Below, piece after piece: positions 46,206 through 54,869 of a DNA stretch of 64,000 nucleotides. The notes under the pieces are model-generated. The model made no database searches and was not told the origin of the DNA. It was given only the letters and a program-made list of their open reading frames with translations. The number at the start of each line of letters is the position of its first letter. Position 1 is the first letter of the stretch. Source of the DNA: JAFGJQ01 sp052034525 (lineage in GTDB: Bacteria; Planctomycetota; Phycisphaerae; UBA1845); assembly GCA_052034525.1 (NCBI GenBank), contig JBPOIK010000112.1, positions 1 through 64,000 of the forward strand, in the 5' to 3' direction. The translations under genes and the position numbers were made by a program.

Positions 46206-47990
46206 ATGACTCAGGCGCGATGGTTTGTGCTTGCGGCGGCGGTCAGCCTGGTGCTCTGCGGCACGGCGCCGGCTCGCCAGAACATCCTTCGGAACGGAAG
46301 CCTGGAGGCCGGGCCGGGACAAGGCGGTCCGAACTCGTTCATTGCCGCGAACTGGACGGAGTTCGGCGAGAACGTGGAGCGGTCGAGAGAGGCCAACCGC
46401 ACTGTGGGCGGCGAGGCCGCGCTGAAAGCTTTCGGCGATTCCGGCAACACCGCGGCGGGCGCATACCAGGAGGTGCAGGCGGCGGCGGGGCAGAGCATCT
46501 CGGCCGGCGCGTGGCTGTATACACGCGCAAACGACAAGCTGGGCGGTACCGGGCAGGCGGGCATTCGCCTGGAGTTTCTCGGGCTGTTCGGCAACGTGAT
46601 CAACTCGAGCGAAATCCTGATCATGGACAGCGCGTCCGCCGCCGACACCTGGACGCAGGCCACCGTGGGGCCGTTGACGGCTCCGTCGGGCACGGCGAAG
46701 GTCCGGCTGACCTGCCTCCTCAAGTTCGTGCCGGGCACCTGTTCCGGATCGGTGTACTGGGACGACGTGAGCCTGACCGGCGCCACGGGCAGTCTGCTCA
46801 ATGGGGACATGGAGACGGCGGGCGTCAGCGATGATCCGAACCCGCAAGGCATCGAAGCGTGGATCGGTTTCGAAGACCAGCAGAAGTCAGACGAGGCCGC
46901 GTTTCACGGGAACAGCAGCGTCAAGCTGGGAATCTCCAAGGCCTACTCCGGCCTCGTGCAGCGAATGGGCGACCTGGCCGCTGGCGACCGCATCATCCTG
47001 AAGGCCCGTGCGATGATTCCCTCGTCCAACCCGCTGAACGGCAATGCGATGGTGGGGATTAAGCTCGAGTTCGAATCATCCGCCGCCCCGCAGCCGCCGG
47101 AGGAGAACCTGGCGTTCGACGAAAACGCGACTACGAACGCCTGGGTGCCGGTGAGCATCAGCACGAGTGTGCCGCCGGCTATGACGAAAGCCCGGATCGT
47201 GATGATTTTCGTCGGAGACTCCCAGACCAGCGGCACCGTTCGATTCGACAGCGCCTCGGCCAGACGTAACGGCGGCGCGAATATGCTCCTGAACCCCAGC
47301 TTTGAGTTCGGCGACGGAGGCTTCAATGGCATCGAGGACTGGACGGAGTTCAACACGCCAGGCACATCTTCGGCACAGAAAAGCTGTCTTGAACCCGGCT
47401 TCACCCCGCATGACGGCAACTGCACCATGAAAGCGACCGGCCAGGCCGTGGCCGGAATTTACCAGGAGATCGACGTGCTGCCTGGGGAGACGCTCGATAT
47501 CAACGCATACCTGTTCACCGGGGGCCCGGTGGGTGAGCGCCTGGCAGGCACCGGCAGGGCCGGCGTGAAAGTGGAATGGGCCGCGGGCAACGTCCCCGGA
47601 CAAGTGGACATCGGCGGCCCGCCGAACACCATCTTCGCCGGTGCCGCAACGGACGTCTGGCACGAACTCTACATCGATTACACCATGCCGGCCGGCACCG
47701 CGGCAAAGGTCAAATTCACGAATATCATCGCGACGGGAACGGCCACCCAGGGCGTTGCCTACATGGACGCCTGCGAGGCCGTGGTCGTCAACTTCTTTGA
47801 CGGGGCGGACGCCGATGGTGACGATGATGCCGACCTGGCCGACTTCGCCCTTTTCCAGGAGTGCTACACGGGCAGCGGACCCACCACGCTGGGTTGGCCC
47901 TGCCTGGTGTTCGACTCCGACGACGACGAGGATGTGGACCGGATTGATTACCTGTTCTTCGAGAACGGCTTGATCGGGCCTGTCCCATAG
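46206..47990 (+). CDS. Secreted protein with carbohydrate-binding-like modules and EF-hand tail
   Basis: A 594-residue exported protein with a signal peptide ending near APARQ. Three related beta-sandwich modules follow, each starting with an asparagine-rich strand (NILRNGSLEAGPG, SLLNGDMETAGV, NMLLNPSFEFGDGG) typical of CBM4/9-like domains. The C-terminus has two acidic calcium-binding loops (DADGDDDADLADF and SDDDEDVDRIDY) like dockerin repeats. It may bind polysaccharide at the surface. ATG 46206 is preferred to ATG 46191, as GGAGG then lies 8 bases upstream. A strong terminator follows. Confidence 0.85.
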   Translation: MTQARWFVLAAAVSLVLCGTAPARQNILRNGSLEAGPGQGGPNSFIAANWTEFGENVERSREANRTVGGEAALKAFGDSGNTAAGAYQEVQAAAGQSISAGAWLYTRANDKLGGTGQAGIRLEFLGLFGNVINSSEILIMDSASAADTWTQATVGPLTAPSGTAKVRLTCLLKFVPGTCSGSVYWDDVSLTGATGSLLNGDMETAGVSDDPNPQGIEAWIGFEDQQKSDEAAFHGNSSVKLGISKAYSGLVQRMGDLAAGDRIILKARAMIPSSNPLNGNAMVGIKLEFESSAAPQPPEENLAFDENATTNAWVPVSISTSVPPAMTKARIVMIFVGDSQTSGTVRFDSASARRNGGANMLLNPSFEFGDGGFNGIEDWTEFNTPGTSSAQKSCLEPGFTPHDGNCTMKATGQAVAGIYQEIDVLPGETLDINAYLFTGGPVGERLAGTGRAGVKVEWAAGNVPGQVDIGGPPNTIFAGAATDVWHELYIDYTMPAGTAAKVKFTNIIATGTATQGVAYMDACEAVVVNFFDGADADGDDDADLADFALFQECYTGSGPTTLGWPCLVFDSDDDEDVDRIDYLFFENGLIGPVP

Positions 47991-48054
47991 TTCCAGACGA
48001 GTGAGGTCCGGGTACCGATGGTGCCCGGCATCCCACCAATAGGGGAATCCCCAC

Positions 48055-48097
48055 GGAATCCGGAGCCTCCGCCAGAAGACTCCGGATTCCTTTTTTT
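48055..48097 (+). terminator. Rho-independent terminator
   Basis: Perfect 11-bp stem (GGAATCCGGAG with CTCCGGATTCC), a 14-base loop and a run of seven T. It ends the PEP-CTERM/prepilin/carbohydrate-binding operon. Confidence 0.92.
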
Positions 48098-48326
48098 CCC
48101 AACCATACGGGCAAGGCGCATCACTATCGGCACCGGATAGATGCTCTCGCCCGCCCAGATCCCCGATCACCGGGGTTATGTACATAAGGGCGGCAAGGTT
48201 CTGCGGGTCAGAACGCCGGGTCGGGCCGTCTCGATTGGTGCGAATAAGCGGTTGGCGAGCTCCTCGCGGCGTTTTGCTTAAAGCCGTGGTAAACAAGAAG
48301 TTGGGAGGAAGGGCGTTGGGTGGGGC

Positions 48327-48355
48327 TTGCCGTATCGGGGCGGTCCGCTTATAGT
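48327..48355 (+). promoter_or_regulatory. Promoter of the RNA-binding protein gene
   Basis: TTGCCG (48327-48332) and TATAGT (48350-48355), spacer 17 bases. It predicts a 5' leader of about 160 nt before the ATG at 48525, long for such a small gene. Confidence 0.6.
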
Positions 48356-48524
48356 GCCTGTGATTGGATCGTCGAGTCAGCAGGTTTGCAAGGTGGATTG
48401 TTCACTTCTCCGTCGCACTGCTCTGATCGGCTTCCCGTCCTTCGGGCCGAAGCGTCGGCCACTTTCACATGCGACCCTGAAAGAGAAAACGCGGGTCGGA
48501 ACTACCATCGATTAGGAGAAAACG

Positions 48525-48845
48525 ATGGGCAAGAAGTTGTACGTGGGGAATCTTTCCTATGACACCAGCAGCTCCGACCTGGAACAGTTGGTGGCGGCGC
48601 ATGGCACAGTGGTCAGCGCCGAAGTGATCATGGACCGGGCAACCGGCCGAAGCAAGGGCTTTGGATTCGTCGAGATGGAGTCCGAGTCGGACGCCCAGGC
48701 GGCCATCGAGGCTCTGAATGGCCAGATACACGGTGGTCGGGCACTGACAGTGAACGAAGCGAAGCCTCGCGCTCCGCGCCCCGGTGGCGGCGGTGGACGG
48801 GGCGGGTACGGTGGTGGCGGCCGCCGGGACCGCGACCGGTACTAG
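48525..48845 (+). CDS. RRM-domain RNA-binding protein with Gly-rich tail
   Basis: A 106-residue protein. One RNA recognition motif spans residues 3-78 with RNP2 KLYVGNLS and RNP1 KGFGFVEM. A short Gly/Arg-rich tail (PGGGGGRGGYGGGGRRDRDRY) follows. Bacterial single-RRM proteins like this are often cold-induced and bind single-stranded RNA. AGGAGA lies 8 bases before the ATG. It is a single-gene unit with its own promoter and terminator. Confidence 0.95.
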   Translation: MGKKLYVGNLSYDTSSSDLEQLVAAHGTVVSAEVIMDRATGRSKGFGFVEMESESDAQAAIEALNGQIHGGRALTVNEAKPRAPRPGGGGGRGGYGGGGRRDRDRY

Positions 48846-48871
48846 AAAACACGCCTGAATCGGAAACGCAC

Positions 48872-48898
48872 GGGGTCGCCTTCGGGCGGCCCCCTTTT
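48872..48898 (+). terminator. Rho-independent terminator
   Basis: 9-bp stem with a TTCG tetraloop (GGGGTCGCC/GGCGGCCCC) and TTTT, 27 bases after the RNA-binding protein gene. Confidence 0.85.
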
Positions 48899-48954
48899 GT
48901 GCGCCGAGCATGTTTGGCAACTCGGGGGTGTGCAAGCCTCCCGTCCAACCGGAT

Positions 48955-49137
48955 GGAGGTGAAGGGCAAGCGACGATTCGCGGAACTGCGCCGCCTCGGC
49001 GTGGGCAAGAATCTGGCGGCTCAAACCGCCGGAAGCCCCACGGCCCCTGGCGGATCAGCCGGAGCCCGGCCCCATCCTTCGCCCTTCCGAACGCCTGCTT
49101 CGTGACTCTCGGACCGCCTCTGCCCTCGGTTCGTTGA
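48955..49137 (+). pseudogene. Remnant of a group II intron-encoded protein (C-terminal end)
   Basis: One frame reads RRFAELRRLGVGKNLAAQTAG. The text then continues in a second frame with GPWRISRSPAPSFALPNACF and VTLGPPLPSV to a stop. Together they match, from memory, the conserved C-terminal segment of proteins encoded in group II intron loci. One frameshift near 49030-49040 breaks it, and no reverse transcriptase or maturase part precedes it. It sits directly upstream of the domain V-like hairpin, the expected order in an intron. Confidence 0.6.
49093..49123 (+). repeat. Direct repeat, copy A
   Basis: A 20-base identical core (GCCTGCTTCGTGACTCTCGG) plus several further matches, shared with 50343-50373. 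Copy A lies in the intron remnant. The FkbM methyltransferase gene lies between the two copies. Confidence 0.7.
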
Positions 49138-49154
49138 TGGCACAACCCGATCGA

Positions 49155-49226
49155 ACCGCCGTGTACGGACCCGTACGCACGGTGGTGTGGCAGGGACACC
49201 CCGCGAGGGCTCACCTATGTCGATTA
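49155..49226 (+). mobile_element. Group II intron 3' end (domains V and VI), decayed
   Basis: Domain V: stem ACCGCCGTG (49155-49163) paired with CACGGTGGT (49178-49186), a two-base bulge CG, upper stem TACG/CGTA and tetraloop GACC. This is the right size and shape for domain V. The stretch from 49187 to about 49226 would be domain VI, with a branch-point-like A in CACCTATGTC and an end CGATT as at 3' splice sites. The 5' part of the intron is absent, so it is not expected to be mobile. Confidence 0.6.
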
Positions 49227-49324
49227 GGGTGTGCCGGGCCGGCCTCCGCGCGAGGTGACCTTCGTCAGAGCACGGGGATTCTTACCGTGAACGCGAGCCA
49301 CGCCGGGGGAACGCCGCTTCCGTT

Positions 49325-50221
49325 TCAGCGGCCGCGCGGAGAAACGACCGACGAGTGCATGGCGTGTGTGTCGAACCAACCCGGGAGCGGCCTGCCGAAA
49401 CGCCGGAGGATCGCTCTCAGGGCTTGCCGACCCCAGAAGTACCGCCTCAAAACGCTGTCATCGCCGAATGCCCGATACAACAGGAAGATGAACCGGTACT
49501 GATCCAGGATCCGACTGTAGCTCTTCCATTCTCCCGGCAGGTCCAGACCGAAGAGTCCGGAGGACCCCGCCTCGAAGCGATGCCCCGGGCCCACATAGGA
49601 GCCTTCCCTCGTGGAAATCGGCTCGACGTGCGAAGGCACACTCTGCTGTTGAACCGCCTTGAATCCATCGTAACCCAGCCGCCGCAGCAAGCGGAACTCC
49701 GCACGCAGTCTGGCGAAACTGACTTTTTCGGACTCGATGGAAACGAAGTCCGGCTTGGGGTCGACATGCTGCAGGGCCCGGAGACACACGATGTCGAGTC
49801 CTTCTATGTCGACCTTCAGATAATGCGGGATGCCGTACTGCCTCAGGCAGAGCCCGAAGTCGACCGTCCGGACCTCGATCATCTCACTGGATGTCCCGAA
49901 CCTCTCATTCCGTAGGGCCCATTCGTGGACGGCCGTTCCCCACACGCTTACCTGCCGGTTTCGGTAAAACCGGACGGACCGCCGCCCGGTGGATCCGAGC
50001 CGCGCTTCCACGATGGCCCCTTCCACGACTGTCAGTCTCCCCCCCCGGATCTCTTCCGCGAACCGACGCCTGCAGTGCTCGGCCAAGTCGGGATCCGCCT
50101 CAAATCCGATCACTCGGAATCCCTTCTTCAGATAGAAATCAGTGTCTTCCCCCTTGTGCATGCCCACGTCGTAAATGAGGTCCGAATGTTTTCCCACTGA
50201 TTCGTGCATGCAACCGCTCAT
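49325..50221 (-). CDS. FkbM-family methyltransferase
   Basis: A 298-residue SAM-dependent methyltransferase. It has YDVGMHKGEDTDFYLKKG in the SAM-binding position, VIGFEADPDLAEHC, and YLKVDIEGLDIVCLRAL with the FkbM DxE signature. FkbM enzymes methylate sugars or polyketides; the target is not evident here. There is no neighbouring polysaccharide gene set. Two direct repeats, one inside an intron remnant, flank the gene, so it may have been carried in. Confidence 0.88.
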   Translation of the reverse strand: MSGCMHESVGKHSDLIYDVGMHKGEDTDFYLKKGFRVIGFEADPDLAEHCRRRFAEEIRGGRLTVVEGAIVEARLGSTGRRSVRFYRNRQVSVWGTAVHEWALRNERFGTSSEMIEVRTVDFGLCLRQYGIPHYLKVDIEGLDIVCLRALQHVDPKPDFVSIESEKVSFARLRAEFRLLRRLGYDGFKAVQQQSVPSHVEPISTREGSYVGPGHRFEAGSSGLFGLDLPGEWKSYSRILDQYRFIFLLYRAFGDDSVLRRYFWGRQALRAILRRFGRPLPGWFDTHAMHSSVVSPRGR

Positions 50222-50342
50222 TCTCTCTTCCTGAACGCTGATAAGGATCCACGCGTCCGAAGAATTCGGCCCGCTGGCAACCGGCTACTATATCCGAATG
50301 TGGCGAACTCTCCCCGGGACCGGCATAGGATCTTGCGGGCTG

Positions 50343-50373
50343 GCCTGCTTCGTGACTCTCGGGCGGCCTCTGC
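50343..50373 (+). repeat. Direct repeat, copy B
   Basis: Second copy of the repeat at 49093-49123, in the 237-base non-coding stretch between the methyltransferase and the SAM hydrolase gene. The same reading ACFVTLG is possible, but upstream and downstream sequence differs from copy A. Confidence 0.65.
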
Positions 50374-50458
50374 GTCGGGGTGTGATGGAAGCCAGAAGCC
50401 ATCCGGGTTGATTGCCGGCGAACCCCGGGCTCCACCTCCGGGTTTGGACAGACAGCCT

Positions 50459-51244
50459 TCAGCGAACCTCCACACAGGCGGTGGGTTTCGGCTGGAATCG
50501 ATCCGCGGCGCTGCCCTGGTTCACGGCGATTTCCAGCAGGTTCGAACTGCCCATCAGGGCCAGCGGCGCTCCGGGAGACACTTCGGCGTAGTGGGACCGA
50601 ATGGGTCCCAGACGGACATCATCCAGAAAGACTTCTGCCGCCGGACGCCGCCGCAACGTGGGGGCCAGATCCTCCGTGCTGATATTCGTGATCAGGTTCC
50701 CGAAGCGATCTGAGCACAGGATGGCGCCCCGCAGCGTGTGCTCGGCCAGGAAGGCGGGTCGCGCCAGTTGCAGAACCTCCAGGCGCTCTGTCGGCGGCCC
50801 GACCTCGTCGATCCGCAGACCGCCGGCCAGCCTGGCCGCCACGGGGGCCATTATGTCCCGGGCGTGAAACGTAGGCGAGATGCCTGCCAGAAAGAGCCGC
50901 GGATTCTGAACGACGTGAAGGGCCTCCAGGGGGAACTCACGGTGGACGAAGGTCAACAGGCCGTTGTCCGGTGCCACCACGCACTGCCCGGCGTACTGGC
51001 CCGCCAGGATCACCCGGGTCGATCCCACGGCGGGATCCACGACGGCCAGGTGGATCGTGCCCCGAGGGTACCAGGACCAGATCTGACGCAGGATAAACGC
51101 GGCCTGGACGACGTTCTGCGGGGCCACATCGTGCGAGATGTCGACGACGGTGGCCTTCGGCGCAAGCTGGCAGATCACCCCTTTGAGGACGCCGACGTAG
51201 TGGTCACGGGTGCCGAAATCGGTTAGAAGCGTGATCAGCGGCAT
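50459..51244 (-). CDS. SAM hydrolase / SAM hydroxide adenosyltransferase family protein
   Basis: A 261-residue protein of the DUF62 family. The start ITLLTDFGTRDHYVGVLKG, then VVDPAVGSTR (Asp and Arg of the active triad) and HARDIMAPVA (His) are all present. NLITNIS lies in the C-terminal domain. Characterised relatives hydrolyse S-adenosylmethionine to adenosine and methionine. It diverges from the Pcm gene with 131 bases between the chosen starts. Confidence 0.9.
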   Translation of the reverse strand: MPLITLLTDFGTRDHYVGVLKGVICQLAPKATVVDISHDVAPQNVVQAAFILRQIWSWYPRGTIHLAVVDPAVGSTRVILAGQYAGQCVVAPDNGLLTFVHREFPLEALHVVQNPRLFLAGISPTFHARDIMAPVAARLAGGLRIDEVGPPTERLEVLQLARPAFLAEHTLRGAILCSDRFGNLITNISTEDLAPTLRRRPAAEVFLDDVRLGPIRSHYAEVSPGAPLALMGSSNLLEIAVNQGSAADRFQPKPTACVEVR

Positions 51245-51375
51245 GGCGGGCGCGATCCCTTTTGTTGCCGGCGGCCGGGCGAACGATCCAACTCTACGAC
51301 AGGCCGTGCGGGCCTGTCAACGACCCGGCCGATGGACGAGCTTCGCCACGGCCGACCCAGCGCGAGTGCTCCCGA

Positions 51376-52047
51376 ATGTTCAACAACAGCCGCGAAGCCG
51401 ATTCCGCCCAGCGCCGGCAGGCCATGGTTCAAGACCAGCTCGTCCGCCGTGGCATCCGCGATCCGAACGTGCTGCGGGTGATGGGCGAGCTTCCGCGTGA
51501 GCTGTTCGTGCCGGACTCGATGCGGGACGCGGCCTACGAGGACCGGGCCCTGCCCGTGGGTGAGGAGCAGACCATCAGCCAGCCGTACATCGTGGCCTAC
51601 ATGACCGAGAAGCTGGAGGTGCGGCCGGGGCTTCGTGTGCTGGAGGTGGGCACAGGCACGGGTTACCAGGCGGCCATTCTGGCGCGTCTGGGCGCGGATG
51701 TGTTTTCCGTGGAACGCATCGCGGGCCTGCACGCATCGGCTCGGCAGCGGCTGGAGGCGATGGGGCTGGTCCGCATCGCCCTCTGCTGCGCCGACGGGTC
51801 ATTGGGGTGGCCCCGGCACGCGCCGTACGATCGGATCATGGTGACGGCGGGCGCGCCGGATATCCCGCCGGCACTGATCGAGCAACTGCGCGAGGGGGGG
51901 CTTCTGGTGGCGCCTGTGGGGCACCGCGACGCGCAGATGCTGGTGCGCGTGGAGAAGCGCGCCGGACGGACGATCGAGACGCTCCTGCTGGCATGCCGGT
52001 TCGTGCGGCTTGTTGGACGGCAGGGATGGCAATCCTCGGACGAATAG
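51376..52047 (+). CDS. pcm: Protein-L-isoaspartate O-methyltransferase
   Basis: A protein of about 223 residues that repairs isoaspartyl residues using SAM. It has REDFVPDSMRDAAYED-like start (ELFVPDSMRDAAYEDRALPVG), QTISQPYIVAYMTEKL, the SAM motif LEVGTGTGYQAAILARLG and MVTAGAPDIPPALIEQL. All core motifs are intact. The start at 51376 is chosen to remove a proline-rich leader; ATG 51424 (MVQDQLVRRGI) is possible. It is convergent with the FapA gene. Confidence 0.93.
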   Translation: MFNNSREADSAQRRQAMVQDQLVRRGIRDPNVLRVMGELPRELFVPDSMRDAAYEDRALPVGEEQTISQPYIVAYMTEKLEVRPGLRVLEVGTGTGYQAAILARLGADVFSVERIAGLHASARQRLEAMGLVRIALCCADGSLGWPRHAPYDRIMVTAGAPDIPPALIEQLREGGLLVAPVGHRDAQMLVRVEKRAGRTIETLLLACRFVRLVGRQGWQSSDE

Positions 52048-52074
52048 ATGTGCGTTGTCCGGCCGGGCCGGAAG

Positions 52075-53571
52075 TCAGCCGGCTTCGTCGTTCAGCTCGA
52101 CGCGGCGGCTGTTCAGCTCGGTCACGCTGCCGGAGAGCGTATTGACGGCGGCGATCACGGTATGGTTCTTGATCTTGCGTTTGCAGATACGGATGGGGCC
52201 TTTCATTTCCTTGACAAACGAGGTAACCCGATCGTCGATGCGGATGCTGACGCCCTGACAGATCCGGGAGGTGACGGTTACGTGCGGACCGGTCTCGTCC
52301 GGCGCAGCCTCGTCCGCTGATGCCGCGGTGGAGAACTGAGCCTGGCCCTGGCGCAGCAGGTCGTCCGTCTTCCGGATGGCATCCTCGATCTGGTCGACCT
52401 GGAACATGATCTCCGTGGCCCGTTCCTTCTGCACCTGGGTGAGGAGTTTCGGTTGCGCGAGCAGCGGTCCGACGAGATCCCGGATCTTGGTCACTCCCTG
52501 GCGGCGGCGCACGTTCTCTTCGTTTGCCGCCTCAAACTCGCGGAGCGTTTCCTCCGGCACGCCCACCCCGATGTCCGTGGGCACGCCGGCGTCGCTGCCC
52601 AGAACCTTGGCGGTCAGCCCGGCGCGGGCATACGCCGTGCCCCCGATCAGCGATCCATTCGTGATGAGGATCTGGGCCTCGGAATTCAGCTTGCTGTTGA
52701 CCGCCTCCTTGCCGATGATGATGTCGCCCTGGGCCTGGATGGCCGCCTCGGAGCAGAACTTGGCCTTGACCTGCGCTTTGGAACGGACATAGCCCTTGGC
52801 GCGGTTCAGAATGCCGCCGCGCACTTCCACGTTCCCTTCGGCCTCCACTTCCGCCGCCTCGATGGCCCCGCCGACCGTCAGGGTCTTCTTCGTACGCACC
52901 TTGAACAGGTCCTGGATGTTCCCGCGTACGTTCACGGCGCTGGGCGAATCGATGTTCCCCACGGAGAAGTCGACGTTGCCCGGTACGTCCAGCACGTCGA
53001 CGACCCGCAATTCCATGTCCTGGAAGACCACCTGCCCGGCCACGCGGGCCAGCACGGTGCGCTGGTCCCGGCTCAGTTCCACGTTTTCCTTGAGGACGAC
53101 CGCGCGCGGGGCCTTCTTGGGATTCAGCGCGTTGTGATGCACGTCCAGGCCCGGCTTGCCCGGCACGGGCGGAGAGATGGTGCCGATCACGTCGCCGGCG
53201 TGGACCACCACGAAGCTGGAGACGTTGTAATAGGAGTGGTGTCCCTCTTCCTCGAGCGAATCCTCGGCCTGGTCCGGGCAGAGCCCCTCGGCCCATTCAA
53301 ACGCGCCGTCCTGACCCTCGGTCGGCGGGTATCCTTCGGCCAGAACCACGGTTTCGTAGGCGTCCCGGCCGGCCACGATTTTCCGGACGTATTCCTGGAT
53401 GCGGGCGGCGACCTTGTCATCCACGGCGACCTTCGCCGCTTCGAGGGCGGCCACCACGTCACCGGGTCTGACGGCGGAGGGGTCCGCCCCTTTGCGCAGC
53501 GTGATACTGGCCTGGAGGTGATCCGCCGAGACCTGGGCAAGGAAGGGGGTTTGGACCTGCGTCGGGGTCAT
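52075..53571 (-). CDS. fapA: FapA-family (DUF342) protein
   Basis: A 498-residue cytoplasmic protein. The central region is a beta-helix of the FapA/DUF342 type (VDVLDVPGNVDFSVGNIDSP, AVNVRGNIQDLFKVRTKKT, EGNVEVRGGILNRAKGYVRS), followed by a coiled coil near residues 350-420 and a small C-terminal domain. Such proteins are linked with polar flagellar or chemotaxis assembly. It ends the set behind CheX and CheY. No flagellar gene is visible in the window. The start at 53571 removes an arginine-rich extension that overlaps cheY. Confidence 0.9.
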   Translation of the reverse strand: MTPTQVQTPFLAQVSADHLQASITLRKGADPSAVRPGDVVAALEAAKVAVDDKVAARIQEYVRKIVAGRDAYETVVLAEGYPPTEGQDGAFEWAEGLCPDQAEDSLEEEGHHSYYNVSSFVVVHAGDVIGTISPPVPGKPGLDVHHNALNPKKAPRAVVLKENVELSRDQRTVLARVAGQVVFQDMELRVVDVLDVPGNVDFSVGNIDSPSAVNVRGNIQDLFKVRTKKTLTVGGAIEAAEVEAEGNVEVRGGILNRAKGYVRSKAQVKAKFCSEAAIQAQGDIIIGKEAVNSKLNSEAQILITNGSLIGGTAYARAGLTAKVLGSDAGVPTDIGVGVPEETLREFEAANEENVRRRQGVTKIRDLVGPLLAQPKLLTQVQKERATEIMFQVDQIEDAIRKTDDLLRQGQAQFSTAASADEAAPDETGPHVTVTSRICQGVSIRIDDRVTSFVKEMKGPIRICKRKIKNHTVIAAVNTLSGSVTELNSRRVELNDEAG

Positions 53572-53602
53572 GTCGGCCGGCCCTTCGGGGCGAGGCCGTC
53601 CA

Positions 53603-53977
53603 TCAAGCCTTGGCGGCGACCTTCGAGAGCGTCTGGTTGATCTTCTCGGACAAGGTCTCACCCGTGAACGGCTTTACCACGTAGTTGTTCACGCCCGCCT
53701 TGATCGCCTCGACCACGCGGGACTTCTCCGCCTCGGTGGTACACATGATGATGGGCGTGATCTTGTCGGATTCGCGGACTTTGCGCACCAGGGTGATGCC
53801 GTCCATGTTGGGCATATTCCAGTCGATGAGCATCAGGTCGGGCTTCTCCGCCGCGATCCGCGAAAGAGCCTCGATACCGTCGCCGGCCTCCACGATATCG
53901 GAATACCCGATTTCCGCGAGCACGTTCTTCTGGATGTTGCGAATGGTTCGCGAATCGTCCACCAGTAGAATCTTCAT
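53603..53977 (-). CDS. cheY: Response regulator receiver (CheY-like)
   Basis: A 124-residue single receiver domain. It has acidic pocket D7-D8 (LLVDDSRT), phosphorylation site D52 (LMLIDWNMPNMDG), T80 (MCTTEAE) and K103 (VVKPFT). There is no output domain, as in CheY. Its ATG overlaps the CheX gene stop by 4 bases, and FapA follows 31 bases later. Confidence 0.95.
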   Translation of the reverse strand: MKILLVDDSRTIRNIQKNVLAEIGYSDIVEAGDGIEALSRIAAEKPDLMLIDWNMPNMDGITLVRKVRESDKITPIIMCTTEAEKSRVVEAIKAGVNNYVVKPFTGETLSEKINQTLSKVAAKA

Positions 53978-54474
53978 GCTGAGGCTCCTGCCGCCGCGGG
54001 CGCTGCGGCCGCCGGTTTCTCCACCGACATGCCCACTTCCACGTACACCGGTCCCAGATCCGTCTCGCACGGAATCACGATCCGCGGCACCGCACGCGAG
54101 GTGGAGACCATATGCTCTTTTCCGATGATCACGCTGGGCAGCGAGATGCTTACGTTCATCCCGTGAAACTCTTTCTTCGCGTTGCCTGCCACCATGTTCG
54201 CCAGTTCGCCGACGGCGTCTGCGAAGTCCGGGTGCGATTCGTCGATCGGCATCCCCGCGAACTTTGACGCGGTCTGGACGGCCACCGCACTGGGAAAACT
54301 GAGCACCACGCAACCGGCCGCGTCCCCGGAGAACCCGATGACGCCGGACACGTCGGCAGACGCGCTGGGATCGTGTTTCACAAACGGCTTGCCCACCCGG
54401 ACCTTCGTGTGAACCATCGTCTCGAAGACCCGTTTGATAGCCAGGACGAACGGGTTGATGTATTGGACGTCCAT
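53974..54474 (-). CDS. cheX: CheX-family chemotaxis phosphatase
   Basis: A 166-residue protein of the CheC/CheX family that dephosphorylates CheY. The active ExxN motif is E90-L-A-N93 in DAVGELANMVAGNAKKEF. The rest fits CheX in length, with an Ala/Pro-rich tail of about 15 residues. GGGAG lies 5 bases before the ATG. Overlap with cheY makes the pair a natural kinase-free signal module. Confidence 0.92.
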   Translation of the reverse strand: MDVQYINPFVLAIKRVFETMVHTKVRVGKPFVKHDPSASADVSGVIGFSGDAAGCVVLSFPSAVAVQTASKFAGMPIDESHPDFADAVGELANMVAGNAKKEFHGMNVSISLPSVIIGKEHMVSTSRAVPRIVIPCETDLGPVYVEVGMSVEKPAAAAPAAAGASA

Positions 54475-54869
54475 TGCTTCTCCCGGATGGAGTATTGCGC
54501 TTCGAACAAACCACCAGGTCTCCGAGCGACCTGCTGCGTCAGAGTTGCATCGGTCGATCCCATCCTGCGGTTTAGCTTCGTAACCCGTACCCCGAACCGG
54601 CCGGATCCGACCGCATTATCGGCCCTCCCCGCCAACGCCGGGCCGGCCGGCACGAGCATTGTTGCCGGTTGCCGCCTGCCGCCTCTTCTGGCGAGGCTTG
54701 CGCCCGACGGGCTGCCGCAGGCCACACAAAAACAGACATGCGCCGACGTGCCGGATTGGCTGCAGAGCGGGCTCGGTAGGACTATCCCCTTGACGGTCCG
54801 GCCGCATTGCCGGTACCGTAACGCCCTGCTGGCTGCGTCTTTGCAGCATGGCTGGTTGTGAGAGCGCTG
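54475..54869. other. Non-coding stretch between cheX and the signal peptidase gene
   Basis: About 395 bases with divergent genes on either side. It should hold both promoters, but I see no convincing -35/-10 pair, hairpin terminator or RNA gene. Confidence 0.45.

Noticed and set aside
48465..49214. A 249-codon minus-strand open frame
   Set aside because: It is antisense to the RRM gene, its terminator and the intron remnant; the product shows no domain.
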